Shown one piece after another: positions 1 to 9,900 of a stretch of DNA of 64,000 bases (within the stretch, counting starts at the first letter, position 1; each line of letters opens with the position of its first letter). The DNA is from Phycisphaerales bacterium (GTDB taxonomy: Bacteria; Planctomycetota; Phycisphaerae; UBA1845; UTPLA1). Position numbers and translations under genes: made by a program. The DNA lies in the NCBI GenBank assembly GCA_020639075.1, contig JACKHI010000001.1, positions 1,054,001-1,118,000 of the forward strand, given 5' to 3'. The notes below the pieces were generated by a model. It had not been told where the DNA came from, did no database searches, and was given only the letters and a program-made list of their open reading frames with translations.

Positions 1-61
1 TCGACTGAAAGACGTCGAAGACCGATCCGCAATCACCGCACTGATACTCATACGTCGGCAT
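1..61 (-). CDS. FmdB-type zinc-ribbon protein, N-terminal fragment
   Basis: The window edge cuts this gene; only the first 20 codons are visible. They read MPTYEYQCGDCGSVFDVFQS, which matches the start of the small FmdB/regulatory zinc-ribbon family (MPxYEYxCxxCG). Members are short proteins with a CxxC zinc ribbon and poorly defined roles. The ATG at 59-61 overlaps the end of grpE by 14 bases in another frame. A GAGGTG Shine-Dalgarno lies just ahead of it inside grpE, so the two are probably translationally coupled. It is the last visible gene of the chaperone cluster. Confidence 0.75.
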   Translation of the reverse strand, partial: MPTYEYQCGDCGSVFDVFQS

Positions 62-656
62 CGTTCACCTCATTTGCGCGTTCAGTCGAATCGGAATCCG
101 CGACGACCGGCTTCGCTGCCGCGACGGCCACTTTCGCCGGGCGCAGCACGCGATCGTGCATGCAGTAGCCCCGTTGCAACTCCTGGGTCACAGTCCCCGC
201 CGCCGCATCCGTCTGGAAATCCTGCAACATCGCCTCGTGACGCATCGGATCGAACACAGCTCCGATCGCTTCGATCGGCGCAACGCCATGATTCTTCAGG
301 GCCTTGACCAGTTCCTCCCTGACCATCCGCACGCCAACGACGAGGGCGTCATTTGCATCGTGACCGGGTATGGCGTCGACCGTCCGATCGAGGTTGTCGA
401 GCACGGACAGCATCGATCGGGCCAGATCCAGGCCCGCCGTCTTCATCGCATTCTGATGTTGCTGCGTCAGCCGTTTGCTGATGTTGGCGCACTCCGCCTG
501 CGCCCGAAGCAGCCGATCGCGAAGTTCGTCACGCTCCTGACGCAGCGATTCGATTTCATCCACCGGTGTCGCGCCGGCCTGAGGCTCACCGGCCGACCCG
601 ATCGGACCGTCGGTCTCAGGCGTTTCCGTCGTCGTATTGTTGTCTTCAATCGTCAT
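48..656 (-). CDS. grpE: GrpE nucleotide exchange factor
   Basis: Cytoplasmic co-chaperone that releases ADP from DnaK. The 202-residue product has the GrpE layout: an acidic, low-complexity N-terminus, a long coiled-coil helix at about residues 35-75 (EIESLRQERDELRDRLLRAQ), then the conserved core with LDNLDRT and a C-terminal beta domain with FDPMRHEAM and GYCMHDRVLRPAKV. Length is normal. It follows dnaJ by about 125 bases in the same direction. No strong Shine-Dalgarno precedes the ATG at 656. No dnaK gene is in the window. Confidence 0.95.
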   Translation of the reverse strand: MTIEDNNTTTETPETDGPIGSAGEPQAGATPVDEIESLRQERDELRDRLLRAQAECANISKRLTQQHQNAMKTAGLDLARSMLSVLDNLDRTVDAIPGHDANDALVVGVRMVREELVKALKNHGVAPIEAIGAVFDPMRHEAMLQDFQTDAAAGTVTQELQRGYCMHDRVLRPAKVAVAAAKPVVADSDSTERANEVNDADV

Positions 657-781
657 CGTTGTTATTCAATTATGCGGTCCACGCCGACCGCTTCTGTGAA
701 CTCAATGCCCTCTAGTCGCGTTGAGGCATCGACGGGCGCTTGTCACAAACGTACCGACGCCTCGCCTTGGCAACAGCAACG

Positions 782-1912
782 CTATTCGAATTCGAAGAAT
801 TCCTTCAGCTTGTCAAAAAAGCCCTTGCTCTCGGGATTCACACGCGCGTCCTCCGTCTCCGCGAAATCCCGCAACAGCTCGCGCTGTTTGCTGTTGAGCT
901 TTCTCGGCACTTCGACGCGAACCTCGACAAGCTGATCGCCCGGACGACCGCTTCGCAGATCGGGCAGCCCTTTGCCACGCATGCGAACGACTTCGCCGAA
1001 CTGCGTGCCCGCCGGAATCTCAATCTCCTCCTTGCCTCGGAGCGTCGGCACTTCGATCGTCGCGCCGAGCGCCGCCTGCGTGAAGCTGATCGGCAAGACG
1101 CAGATCAAGTCGTTCCCATGCCGGTGCAGAAACGGATGCGACTCCACGCGAACGTAGCAGTGCAGATCGCCGCGCGATGTACCATCCGCCCCCGGCTCAC
1201 CTTCACCGCGCAGTCGAATCGCCTGACCGTCCTGAATGCCGGGCGGAATCTTGACTGTCACGACGCGGCGCTTCGGCATGCGACCGCTCCCCTTGCAGTC
1301 GTGGCATTTGTCGGTGAACGACTTGCCGCGGCCGTGACAGGCGGGACACGCCGTCACAACGCGCGTCGTGAAGAATCCGCCGCCGCTGGATCGCTCGACC
1401 TGGCCGTAGCCGCCGCACGTATCGCAGGTCGTGACCTTGCTGCCCGGTTCGGCGCCCTTGCCCGCGCAACGATCGCAGAAGTCCCGCCGCGTGAACTCGA
1501 TCGAGCGCTCCGTCTCATCCAGCACGTCGGCCATCGAGATCACGACTTCCGTCTGGAGATCCACGCCGCGCGCCGCCCGTCGGGCGCTGCCGCCGCCGAA
1601 CATATCGCCGAAGATGTCCCCGAAGACGCTGAAAATGTCATCGGGGCGCATGCGGGAGAAATCGTGGGCCGTCGTGCCGCTCAGACCTTCGTGGCCGTAT
1701 CGATCGTAGCGCTCGCGCTGTTCCGGATTCGACAGAACCTCGTAGGCCTCTGCCGCCTCCTTGAACTTCACTTCCGACTCAGGATCGCCGTTGCTGCGAT
1801 CGGGATGATATTGCATGGCCGCCTTGCGATAGGCGCGCTTGATCTCGTCGGGCGATGCACTTCGCTCAACGCCCAGAACTTCGTAGTAGTCGCGCTTCGT
1901 CGCCACCGGCAT
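782..1912 (-). CDS. dnaJ: DnaJ (Hsp40) co-chaperone
   Basis: Type I DnaJ that delivers substrates to DnaK and stimulates its ATPase. The N-terminal J domain has RDYYEVLGVE and the HPD tripeptide (YHPDRSNG). It is followed by a short Gly/Phe region, then four CxxCxGxG zinc-binding repeats (CDRCAGKG, CDTCGGYG, CPACHGRG, CHDCKGSG) and the C-terminal substrate-binding domain. I chose the ATG at 1912 rather than the upstream GTG at 1918, because AGGAAG sits at normal spacing from 1912 and too close to 1918. The product is 376 residues, usual for the family. It lies between groEL1 and grpE in the cluster. Confidence 0.96.
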   Translation of the reverse strand: MPVATKRDYYEVLGVERSASPDEIKRAYRKAAMQYHPDRSNGDPESEVKFKEAAEAYEVLSNPEQRERYDRYGHEGLSGTTAHDFSRMRPDDIFSVFGDIFGDMFGGGSARRAARGVDLQTEVVISMADVLDETERSIEFTRRDFCDRCAGKGAEPGSKVTTCDTCGGYGQVERSSGGGFFTTRVVTACPACHGRGKSFTDKCHDCKGSGRMPKRRVVTVKIPPGIQDGQAIRLRGEGEPGADGTSRGDLHCYVRVESHPFLHRHGNDLICVLPISFTQAALGATIEVPTLRGKEEIEIPAGTQFGEVVRMRGKGLPDLRSGRPGDQLVEVRVEVPRKLNSKQRELLRDFAETEDARVNPESKGFFDKLKEFFEFE

Positions 1913-2005
1913 CTTCACTTCCTGTCATCGACGCAAGTGCCCGTCCATCTCGCCCGCGTGAACGCTCGCACGCCGCGCCCGCACTATTCCTTGTTTCGGC
2001 AAAAC

Positions 2006-2037
2006 GGCACCGGTGCGTGCTGGACGCTCCCGGTGCC
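2006..2037 (-). terminator. Hairpin with short T run after groEL1
   Basis: GGCACCGG (2006-2013) pairs with CCGGTGCC (2030-2037). Read on the minus strand the stem is followed by GTTTTGCC. It sits between the groEL1 stop and dnaJ, so it could be a weak terminator that lowers dnaJ/grpE expression relative to groEL. The U run is short, so it may instead be an RNA-stability hairpin. Confidence 0.45.
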
Positions 2038-2062
2038 GCTCATGAAATCACCAGATCAATTC

Positions 2063-3688
2063 CTATCGGACAGAGCCGGGAATCTTCTTGCTGTCGTCGT
2101 CGGCGTCCTTGAGCTCCGTGATCATGACGTTCGTCATGAGCAGCGTGCTGGCGACGCTGGCGGCGTTCTGAAGCGCTGAGCGGACGACCTTCGCCGGATC
2201 AATAATGCCGGCCTTGACCAGGTCGCAGAATTCGTCGTTCCGAGCGTCATATCCCATGTTGCCCTTCTGCTCGAGAATCTCGGCAACGACGACGGAACCG
2301 TCCTTGCCGCTGTTCTCGGCGATTTGACGCGTCGGCGCCTTCAGTGCCCGGGCCACGATGTTCATACCCGTCTGTTCGTCGCCCGTCGCCTTCTTTGCCG
2401 CCGACTCGATCGGGTCGATACAGCGGAGCAGCGTCACGCCGCCGCCGCAAACGATGCCCTCTTCGACCGCCGCCTTCGTGGCGTGGAATGCATCGTCGAC
2501 CAGGTCCTTCAGTTCCTTGACTTCGATCTCCGAACCGCCGCCGACGCGAATCACAGCGACGCCGCCCGTCAACCTTGCAAGGCGCTCCTGGAGCTTTTCC
2601 CGGTCGTAATCACTCGTCGTCTTTTCGATCTGCGTTCGAATCTGGTTGGCACGGGCCGTGACATCGGCCTTCTTGCCGGCGCCCGAAATAATCGTCGTTG
2701 TATCCTTCGTGACGATGACCTTCTTGGCCCGACCGAGCTGGCTCAACTCGACGCTCTCCAGCTTGATGCCGAGATCGTCGCCGATGAACTGACCACCCGT
2801 CTGCACGGCAATATCGCCCATCATCGCCTTGCGCCGATCACCGAAACCGGGGCTCTTGACGGCGCAGCACTTGATGATGCCGCGAAGCCGATTGACGACG
2901 ATCGCCGCCAGCGCTTCGCCTTCAACGTCCTCGGCGATGATCATCAAAGGTTTGCCGGCCGTGACGACCTTTTCGAGAAGCGGCACGAAGTCGCGAACAT
3001 TGCTGATCTTCTTTTCGAACAGCAGGATGTACGGATCTTCGAGAACCGCCTGCATTTCCGTCGTGTCCGTGATGAAGTACGGCGACAGGTAACCCTTGTC
3101 GAACTGCATGCCTTCGACGACTTCCTTCTCCGTCTCGAGGCTCTTGCCCTCTTCGATTGTGACGACGCCCTCTTCGCCGACCTCCTTCATTGCGTCCGCG
3201 AGCAACTTGCCGATCTCGGCGTTGCCGTTGGCGCTGACGGTGCCGACCTTGGCGATGTCGTCGAAGTTCTTGTTGACCTTGACGGCCATCTTCTTGATGT
3301 TTTCGACGGCGATCTCGACGGCCTTGTCGATGCCGCGCTTCAGCAGCATCGGATTGGCGCCTGCCGCCACGTTGCGAAGCCCTTCCTTGAAGATGGCCTC
3401 CGCCAGAACGACCGCAGTCGTCGTGCCGTCGCCGGCGACGTCCGACGTCTTGCTGGCCGCCTCGTTCACCATCTTCGCGCCCATGTTTTCAAACGGCTGC
3501 GGCAGTTCGATTTCCTTCGACACCGACACGCCGTCCTTCGTAATGCGCGGAGCGCCCCACGATTTCTGAAGGAGTACGTTGCGACCCGTCGGGCCCAGCG
3601 TCACTTTCACCGCCTTGGCCAACTGCGTCAGGCCGTCCACGACCGTCTCGGCCGCATGCTGACTGAACATCATCTGCTTAGCAGGCAT
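2063..3688 (-). CDS. groEL: GroEL chaperonin, copy 1 (no GGM tail)
   Basis: Hsp60 subunit of the double-ring folding chamber, 541 residues. Characteristic motifs are present: VTLGPTGRNVLLQ, DGVSVSKEIELP, the ATP-binding GDGTTTAVVLAEAI, and GGGVTLLRCI near the C-terminus. The end is DDDSKKIPGSVR rather than the Gly-Gly-Met repeat that usually lines the ring floor. The ATG at 3688 has AGAGGT at good spacing. It is the third gene of the cluster, after groEL2 and groES. Loss of the GGM tail, common in extra GroEL copies, suggests a different substrate range or partner; that is inference. Confidence 0.96.
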   Translation of the reverse strand: MPAKQMMFSQHAAETVVDGLTQLAKAVKVTLGPTGRNVLLQKSWGAPRITKDGVSVSKEIELPQPFENMGAKMVNEAASKTSDVAGDGTTTAVVLAEAIFKEGLRNVAAGANPMLLKRGIDKAVEIAVENIKKMAVKVNKNFDDIAKVGTVSANGNAEIGKLLADAMKEVGEEGVVTIEEGKSLETEKEVVEGMQFDKGYLSPYFITDTTEMQAVLEDPYILLFEKKISNVRDFVPLLEKVVTAGKPLMIIAEDVEGEALAAIVVNRLRGIIKCCAVKSPGFGDRRKAMMGDIAVQTGGQFIGDDLGIKLESVELSQLGRAKKVIVTKDTTTIISGAGKKADVTARANQIRTQIEKTTSDYDREKLQERLARLTGGVAVIRVGGGSEIEVKELKDLVDDAFHATKAAVEEGIVCGGGVTLLRCIDPIESAAKKATGDEQTGMNIVARALKAPTRQIAENSGKDGSVVVAEILEQKGNMGYDARNDEFCDLVKAGIIDPAKVVRSALQNAASVASTLLMTNVMITELKDADDDSKKIPGSVR

Positions 3689-3764
3689 ATCTCGTTACCT
3701 CTTGAAGGTTGTCTCGTTTGTCTATTCGCAACATCGACGTAAACGCCGATGACGGCATTCACAT

Positions 3765-4061
3765 TTAGTCTAGAACGGCGAGCACATCCGCCTCGCGGAT
3801 CACTGTGTACTTCGTTCCGCCGTAGTTGACTTCGGTGCCGGCGTACTTGCTGTAGCAGATCTGTTCGCCGACTTTCACGCTCACGCTCGCCCGCGTACCC
3901 GTGTCCAACATCCGACCCGGGCCGACCGCCAGGCACGTGCCGATCGTCGGTCGCTCCTGCGCCGTCGTCGGCAACACGATGCCGCCCGCAGTCACTTCGT
4001 CCGCTTTCTTCTGTTCGACAATGATTCGATCGTCCAGCGGTTTCATCTTCGGTTTTGCCAT
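3765..4061 (-). CDS. groES: GroES co-chaperonin
   Basis: Hsp10 lid of the chaperonin, 98 residues. The sequence begins MAKPKMKPLDDRIIVE and shows the mobile-loop segment KKADEVTAGGIVLPTTAQERP, followed by the beta-barrel core with GEQICYSKYAGTE and a C-terminal VIREADVLAVLD. I place the start at the ATG at 4061, because the upstream in-frame residues do not fit the family. It sits between the two groEL genes, 88 bases after groEL2 and 76 before groEL1. This is unusual, since groES normally comes first. Confidence 0.95.
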   Translation of the reverse strand: MAKPKMKPLDDRIIVEQKKADEVTAGGIVLPTTAQERPTIGTCLAVGPGRMLDTGTRASVSVKVGEQICYSKYAGTEVNYGGTKYTVIREADVLAVLD

Positions 4062-4149
4062 TGCTGATTCTCGTATCTTCTTTGAGTGCCGATCAAACGG
4101 CACGGATAATCCAAATCAATGAGTCAGGCGCCAATCGTTCGGATCGGCA

Positions 4150-5853
4150 TTACATCATGCCGCTCATGCCGCCCATTCCACCCATTCCTCCCATACCGCC
4201 CATGCCGCCCATGCCACCCATCTCGTCCATGCCGTGGTCATGGCCGTGACCGCCGTCGTTATCCGACGGCTTATCAGCAATGCAGCAATCCGTGGTCAGC
4301 AGGATCCGTGCGACGCTGCCGGCATTCTGGAGCGCCGTGCGAACGACCTTCGCCGGATCGATAACGCCGTCTTTCACGAGATCGCCGTAGGTGTCCGTCA
4401 ACGCGTTGTAACCGAACGCGCCGGTCTTGCCTTCAACCTTGTGAACCACAACGCCCGGCTCGACGCCGGCGTTTGAGGCAATCGTGCGTATCGGCGCCGA
4501 CATCGCGTTGAATACGACCTGCGCGCCCGCCTTCTCATCGTGCCCCTTCGCACCGCATTCCAGCGCCGCGGCGCGGCTTCGAATCAACGCCACGCCGCCG
4601 CCCGGAACGATGCCCTCTTCAATGGCGGCCCGTGTCGCGTGCAGCGCGTCTTCGTACCGCGCCTTCTTTTCCTTCATCTCGCCTTCCGTCGCCGCGCCGA
4701 CGAGGATCTGCGCCACGCCGCCGGCGAGCTTCGCGAGCCGCTCCTGGAGCTTTTCGCGATCGTAGTCGCTCGTCGTGGCCGCGATTTCCTTGCGGATCAT
4801 CTCGATGCGATCCTTGATGTCCTTGGAAGCGCCGGCGCCTTCGATCACTGTCGTATTGTCTGCGTCGATGTGGATCTTCTTCGCCCGGCCAAGGTCCTGG
4901 ATCGTAATCGAATCCAGCTCGATACCGAGGTCCTTCATGATGCAGCGACCGCCCGTCAGCGTCGCGATGTCCTGAAGCATGGCCTTGCGGCGATCGCCGT
5001 ATGCGGGCGCCTTCACGGCCGCGACGTTCAGAATGCCGCGAAGCTTGTTCACGACCAGCGTCGCCAGCGCCTCGCCATCGACATCCTCGGCGATGATCAA
5101 GAGCGGCTGCTTCGTCTGAGCGACTTTCTCGAGGAGCGGAACCAGCTTCGTCACGCTCGAGATCTTCTCTTCATAGATCAGGACGAATGCCTTGTTGAGA
5201 TCGACCGTCATCGAGTCGGGGTTCGTGACGAAGTGAGGCGAGAGATAGCCGCGATCGAACTGCATGCCCTCGACGACTTCGACCGTCGTCTCGAGGCTCT
5301 TACCCTCGTCGATCGTAATCACGCCGTCCTTACCGACTCGCTTGAAACAATCCGCCAACCGCTCACCGACTTCGCGATCGTTGTTCGCCGAAATCGCGGC
5401 GACGCGAACGATGTCCTCGACATTCTTCTCGTCGACCTTGACGGGCTTCGCCAGCTTCGCGATTTCCTTGATCGCCGCTGTGATAGCCTTGTCGATACCG
5501 CGGCTCAACGCCATCGCATCACAACCGGCCGCCACGTTGCGAAGACCCTCCTTGAAGATGGCCTCCGCAAGGACTGTTGCCGTCGTCGTCCCGTCGCCCG
5601 CCGCGTCCGATGTCTTGCTGGACGCTTCCTTCACGAGCTGCGCGCCCAGGTTCTCATACTTGTCGTTCAGTTCGATCTCTTCGGCCACTGACACGCCGTC
5701 CTTCGTGACCGTCGGCGTGCCCCAGCCCTTGTCGAGAATCGCCGTACGACCGCGGGGCCCCAGCGTCGCTTTGACGGCTGCCGACAACTTCTCGACGCCG
5801 CTCAACAGCGACGCGCGAGCATCTTCCCGAAACGTGATCTGCTTGACACCCAT
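4150..5853 (-). CDS. groEL: GroEL chaperonin, copy 2 (His/Gly-Met tail)
   Basis: Second Hsp60, 567 residues, first gene of the cluster. It keeps GDGTTTATVLAEAI, the DYDREKLQERLAKLAGG segment and GGGVALIRSR. Unlike copy 1 it ends in a His-rich linker (GGHGHDHGMDEM) followed by seven Gly-Gly-Met-like units, the classical GroEL tail with a histidine-rich addition. AGGAGG lies upstream of the ATG at 5853. The two paralogues are clearly diverged, so the duplication is not recent. I saw no CIRCE operator (TTAGCACTC-N9-GAGTGCTAA) in the upstream 330 bases, so regulation is open. Confidence 0.96.
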   Translation of the reverse strand: MGVKQITFREDARASLLSGVEKLSAAVKATLGPRGRTAILDKGWGTPTVTKDGVSVAEEIELNDKYENLGAQLVKEASSKTSDAAGDGTTTATVLAEAIFKEGLRNVAAGCDAMALSRGIDKAITAAIKEIAKLAKPVKVDEKNVEDIVRVAAISANNDREVGERLADCFKRVGKDGVITIDEGKSLETTVEVVEGMQFDRGYLSPHFVTNPDSMTVDLNKAFVLIYEEKISSVTKLVPLLEKVAQTKQPLLIIAEDVDGEALATLVVNKLRGILNVAAVKAPAYGDRRKAMLQDIATLTGGRCIMKDLGIELDSITIQDLGRAKKIHIDADNTTVIEGAGASKDIKDRIEMIRKEIAATTSDYDREKLQERLAKLAGGVAQILVGAATEGEMKEKKARYEDALHATRAAIEEGIVPGGGVALIRSRAAALECGAKGHDEKAGAQVVFNAMSAPIRTIASNAGVEPGVVVHKVEGKTGAFGYNALTDTYGDLVKDGVIDPAKVVRTALQNAGSVARILLTTDCCIADKPSDNDGGHGHDHGMDEMGGMGGMGGMGGMGGMGGMSGMM

Positions 5854-5973
5854 GGATGCATGCCTCCTGAGCTGCTTGGTGCGCGGTCCCGACTCCAGGC
5901 CGCGGGATTGTGATTACTTGAGTTTCGCGTCTTTCGTCATCGCCCGTCCGCCGGACGTTGTCATCAAAGTCGT

Positions 5974-6001
5974 AAAAACCGGCGCGGTGATACCGCACCG
6001 G
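5974..6001 (-). terminator. Intrinsic terminator-like hairpin upstream of groEL2
   Basis: CCGGCGCGGT (5979-5988) pairs with ACCGCACCGG (5992-6001), one G-U pair, three-base loop. On the minus strand TTTTT follows at 5978-5974. It lies 120 bases upstream of groEL2, so it either backs up the 6102-6141 terminator or is a leader attenuator of the chaperone operon. Confidence 0.6.
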
Positions 6002-6101
6002 CAGAACACGCACTGCAACCCATGTGCCAAAGCGGCCCCCCGCCGCCAAACATCCACAACTTATTAAATAAGGCGGAGTTATGACACGACCCATCGACGC
6101 C

Positions 6102-6141
6102 AAAAAAGAAATCGGCCGCTGCCATGATGGCAGTGGCCGAT
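6102..6141 (-). terminator. Strong intrinsic terminator after the 6190 gene
   Basis: ATCGGCCGCTGCCAT (6111-6125) pairs with ATGGCAGTGGCCGAT (6127-6141). On the minus strand the stem is followed by a T-rich run (6110-6102). It ends transcripts coming from the gene at 6190-6864 and insulates the chaperone promoter. The rest of 5854-6189 holds only an AT-rich patch (TTATTAAATAAGG, about 6061) that could contribute to a promoter. Confidence 0.85.
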
Positions 6142-6189
6142 TCACTGGAGCGCCGGTGGCTGCCGGTTCGGCAGAATAAACAAATTGGC

Positions 6190-6864
6190 TTAGGGAGCCG
6201 CCTGGAGCTCGTCCGCGAGCACTGCCTCGGATGGCGCGAATTCCGCGATCAGCCGGCCGGCCTCGCGGTACAAGCCCGACACACCCGCCGAAACGAACGG
6301 ATCGAGATGCCCGGACAATGCTCGTTCAACCTCCACCGCCGGGCGAGCGACCACGCCGCGGACCTGTGCCCCCTGGAGTTCCAGCACGCCTTTCGCCGCA
6401 GACACACGTTCGGGGTAATCGGGTGATCCGAAGTAAATCGGCGTAGACTCCGGCTGGGCGTCGCCGAGGATGATCCCGACGATGACCCCGTCCTGATAGC
6501 CGACATTGATCCGCTCGATGGGCCGATCCCCCGCATAGAGCACAGGTGTCGCCGCCTCGTGCGGGTACAGATACTCGGGCTGCACGCGAATCACGACGAG
6601 ATACCCACGGTCAATATCCGTACGTTCCTTCGTCCATCGGCTTCGGTACGGTCTATCCAGCCGAAAGCGTCGCGCGTAAAGGAGTTCTTCGACGCCGCCG
6701 GACGGCGCGTCCGTGCGAGACTGCTGAATATCCGCCGCCTGCGCATCTGTCGCAGCTGCCGGATTGGAGCCGTCATCTCCGTATTGACTGCTGGCGATCA
6801 GCCACGCCGGACCGGCAACGCCAACGCCGAGCACGATCGTCAGGATAGTTGTTGTCTTTTTCAT
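6190..6864 (-). CDS. Exported protein of unknown function
   Basis: The 224-residue product starts with a charged tip and a hydrophobic stretch (MKKTTTILTIVLGVGVAGPA), a signal peptide or single membrane anchor. It has a Ser/Ala-rich linker and then a compact domain with RGYLVVIRVQPEYLYP, VLYAGDRPIERINVGYQDGVIVGII and a mixed alpha/beta C-terminus. I do not recognise the family. The alternation of short hydrophobic strands suggests a periplasmic beta-rich domain. A strong terminator follows it, so it is the end of its transcript. It lies downstream of the giant protein at 6995 with 130 bases between, possibly the same operon. Confidence 0.7.
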   Translation of the reverse strand: MKKTTTILTIVLGVGVAGPAWLIASSQYGDDGSNPAAATDAQAADIQQSRTDAPSGGVEELLYARRFRLDRPYRSRWTKERTDIDRGYLVVIRVQPEYLYPHEAATPVLYAGDRPIERINVGYQDGVIVGIILGDAQPESTPIYFGSPDYPERVSAAKGVLELQGAQVRGVVARPAVEVERALSGHLDPFVSAGVSGLYREAGRLIAEFAPSEAVLADELQAAP

Positions 6865-6994
6865 GTGTCAGTTCCTCGTCCGGGGATTCGTAGGGTCGCG
6901 TCCGGCCTCCATTCGCTGCCGGACACGACCCGCGTGTTCCCTTTTCCGCGCGCGTCGCTGCACCTGTTCGCCCAACCGCCGCGCCCCCATTTGC

Positions 6995-9900
6995 TCATTC
7001 CTGCGTCAACTCAATGTCATCCAATCCGATCCGGCCGCGTGCGCTGCCGTGCGAACCGCCAAACTCTAGTCGAACGGCGACGACATCCGAGAGATCCAGG
7101 CCCGAACCGTCCCGGAGGAAGTCCGTCAATCGAATGCGAATCGTCTCGAATTCGTTCGCCCAGCCCGGATTGGGTCCGCAGTTCGCAGCACCCACACCGA
7201 TTCTCGCATATGGCTCCTCGATACCGCCGCCGAACGCGTTGATAGCGATGGAACTCGTCGTCCCCATCCCGTCGCGCAGCGTTACGGTAAACGACAGGTC
7301 ACCGACATCCGCCAGCGTTTCCGGATGCTGCGTTCCCTGTGCGGCCCGCAGACTTATGTAGCCATCATCCGTGAAGTCCCGTTCCGCGGGAACGACTTCC
7401 AACTCATAGAAGTAGCTACCGGGGCTTGACCAATCGAAAACGACGCCGGCGCTCGAGTCATCGTCGCCCGCCATCGTCATGCCGTTCATCGGATCCGACG
7501 ATGTCCATGTAAACCCAGGCGCGCTATCGTTCATTAGACCCTCATACACATTGAGGACATCGAACGTGACCATTCCGCCCGAACTGCTTAAAGACGTCGA
7601 CGGCGAACTCTGATAGTCGTCGATCACGACCCGACCGGCGCCAAGACCGCGCCGATACTGGCGATCCACAACGGCGCCAACCGGCGCGCCGCTCGTCCGC
7701 AACGATTCGTATTGCCGCCAGAGGAATTCACTCGCCGGGATGTTCCCGTCCGCATAGTGCTTGACGAGCGCCAGATAGACGGACTTGGCGACAGCCTGCG
7801 CGTCAGCGCGACCCAACAGACTCGGTCCGCTCGCGTCGTTGAAGCCGCAGCAGTTGAAGTCGTTGTGTCCCACACCCTGGACGTATGTCGCCTGCCGTGT
7901 CCCCGTGCAACGATCGTACACATTGAATGGCTGGACGTCGTCGTTGTCCGCACATCCGTCGACGATGCCGTCCGCTGCACCATAGAGCAGGTGATACGTC
8001 GCGTTCAACGGATCCGCCAGATCCGGCGAGCCGTTGCCGAGATCCACGTCCGTTGGAGCGATACTGCTGACCAGCAGGATATCGCCTGCATCGTAGTACG
8101 CCGACGTAAACGCCCCCGTGAACAGATCGTTGTACGCACGTACGACACCTTCGCCGCCACGGCCCTGTCCGATCCAGATGATCCGCGACGAATCGATATG
8201 ACCGTCAAGAACCCCGTTGGCAACACCCGCATCGCCCTGCTGCTCGATGAGCGCGTGCGTGTGCTCAAGCGTCGTCTCCGCCGCCGCCGCCGGGCCCGCG
8301 ACACTGTTCGTTCGATGCGACATGACGATGTAACCGTACGACGCCAAGTGCGTCTGCAAGTACTCATAGAATGTGTACTGCTGGCCGTTACCATGACTGA
8401 TCACGATCAACGGTAATTGCCCCATCGATGCGATGTCCATCGGATAGACGACTCGCTCGCCGGCCTGTCCCGGCGCACTAATGCCACTGACAAAGTACGT
8501 GGCCGTTTCAACCGGCAACGGCCCCGACGTGGTCAGATCGTGCACGACATAAAAGCCCGACTCGTCGCTGAACCCGTCGATATAGTCGCCCGGATCCAGC
8601 ATGCCGTCCTGATTCGTATCGATCACGACGTCATAGCCGACGCCCAGCCCCGTGCCGGCGTCAAACGCCAACTCGCCAGACGCCGCTATCTGGAACGTGT
8701 TCGACATCGTGTCCATGGCGGAGAACGTAACAGTCTGAAAACCACCGACGCGGATGTCGGTCAATGTCGGATCTGTGTCCCACTGCAATTCAGACTTCGC
8801 TGCCGTCACGTAGATATCCCCCGTCACGCCGCCGATCGCCGGATGCAACGACGGGTCAATCGCGAGATAAACGGGCTGTGACGAATCAAATGCCTTGACA
8901 AACTCGACATGCGGATAGACGGAAAGGCTGTTGCATGCGAGATCCAGCATCGTCGCCTGCGGGATGCACGGATTCGGTACACAGTCGCTACCGTCACCCT
9001 GATAGACGCCGCCCATTTGGCTGCACACGCATCCCGTCACCTCCGAACAGACGGGACCGGCGCAGCATGCACCCGTCGTGGGAGTGCAGTCCGCCGTGTC
9101 GCAGCGGTTCAACGCGCCCTGGAACGACTCGCACGGATCCGTGCAGTCCTCCGCCAGTGCATTGAAACAAGTGCCGTCCGGCTGGCAGCAGGCCCCGAGC
9201 AAGCACACAGTCCCCGTGCAGACGCTTCCATCACCGAAGTACACGGAACCCGGAATCTGATCGCACTCGCACTCCGACAGCAGCTGGCACGTCGGGTCCG
9301 GATCCCCCGGCATGCAACAAGCCCCGCGCTCGTCGGACGGCTCGCATGGCGCCGAGTAGATCGACAGTTGACCACGAATTTCGCCGGACGGGTGGTTCGT
9401 CGTGTGCACGTTGACATACCAGAGTCCCGCCAGCAGATCGTCGATTTGATCGGCAACTGGATAGGAGCCGGGATCCGTCAACGTGAGACTGCCGTGCTTC
9501 GGCTGACCGACAGGCAGTGCGTACACTGCGGGGGCGTTAACCCCCGGCGCCGCCGGTCCATGAATATGACTGACCGTCTCCGGCCCGCTCAGGCCATTGA
9601 ACTGAATGTAATACCGCAGTTCGTTCGTGTTCAGATCCAGCCGGATCGCACCGAAGCCCGAACCTGTCGGCGCCGGGGCCGGCGGGGGCGAATGCGTTCC
9701 AATCGCCTCCGTCGTCGTCATATTCATCGCGGCGACGACTTCGTTGTTACAGAACGTCCCGGGCGGCGCAGAGACGCCGCACGCGTCATCGCAGTTCTTT
9801 GCCGTCGCGACAATACAGCTTCCGTCCGGAAGACAACATCGTCCGGCCATGCAATCGATCAGCTCGTCCGCACACGTCGTACCGTCGCCCTGCCAGATGC

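Noticed and set aside
5854..6189. CIRCE/HrcA operator for the chaperone operon
   Set aside because: No TTAGCACTC or GAGTGCTAA half-site was found; the inverted repeats present have T runs and look like terminators.
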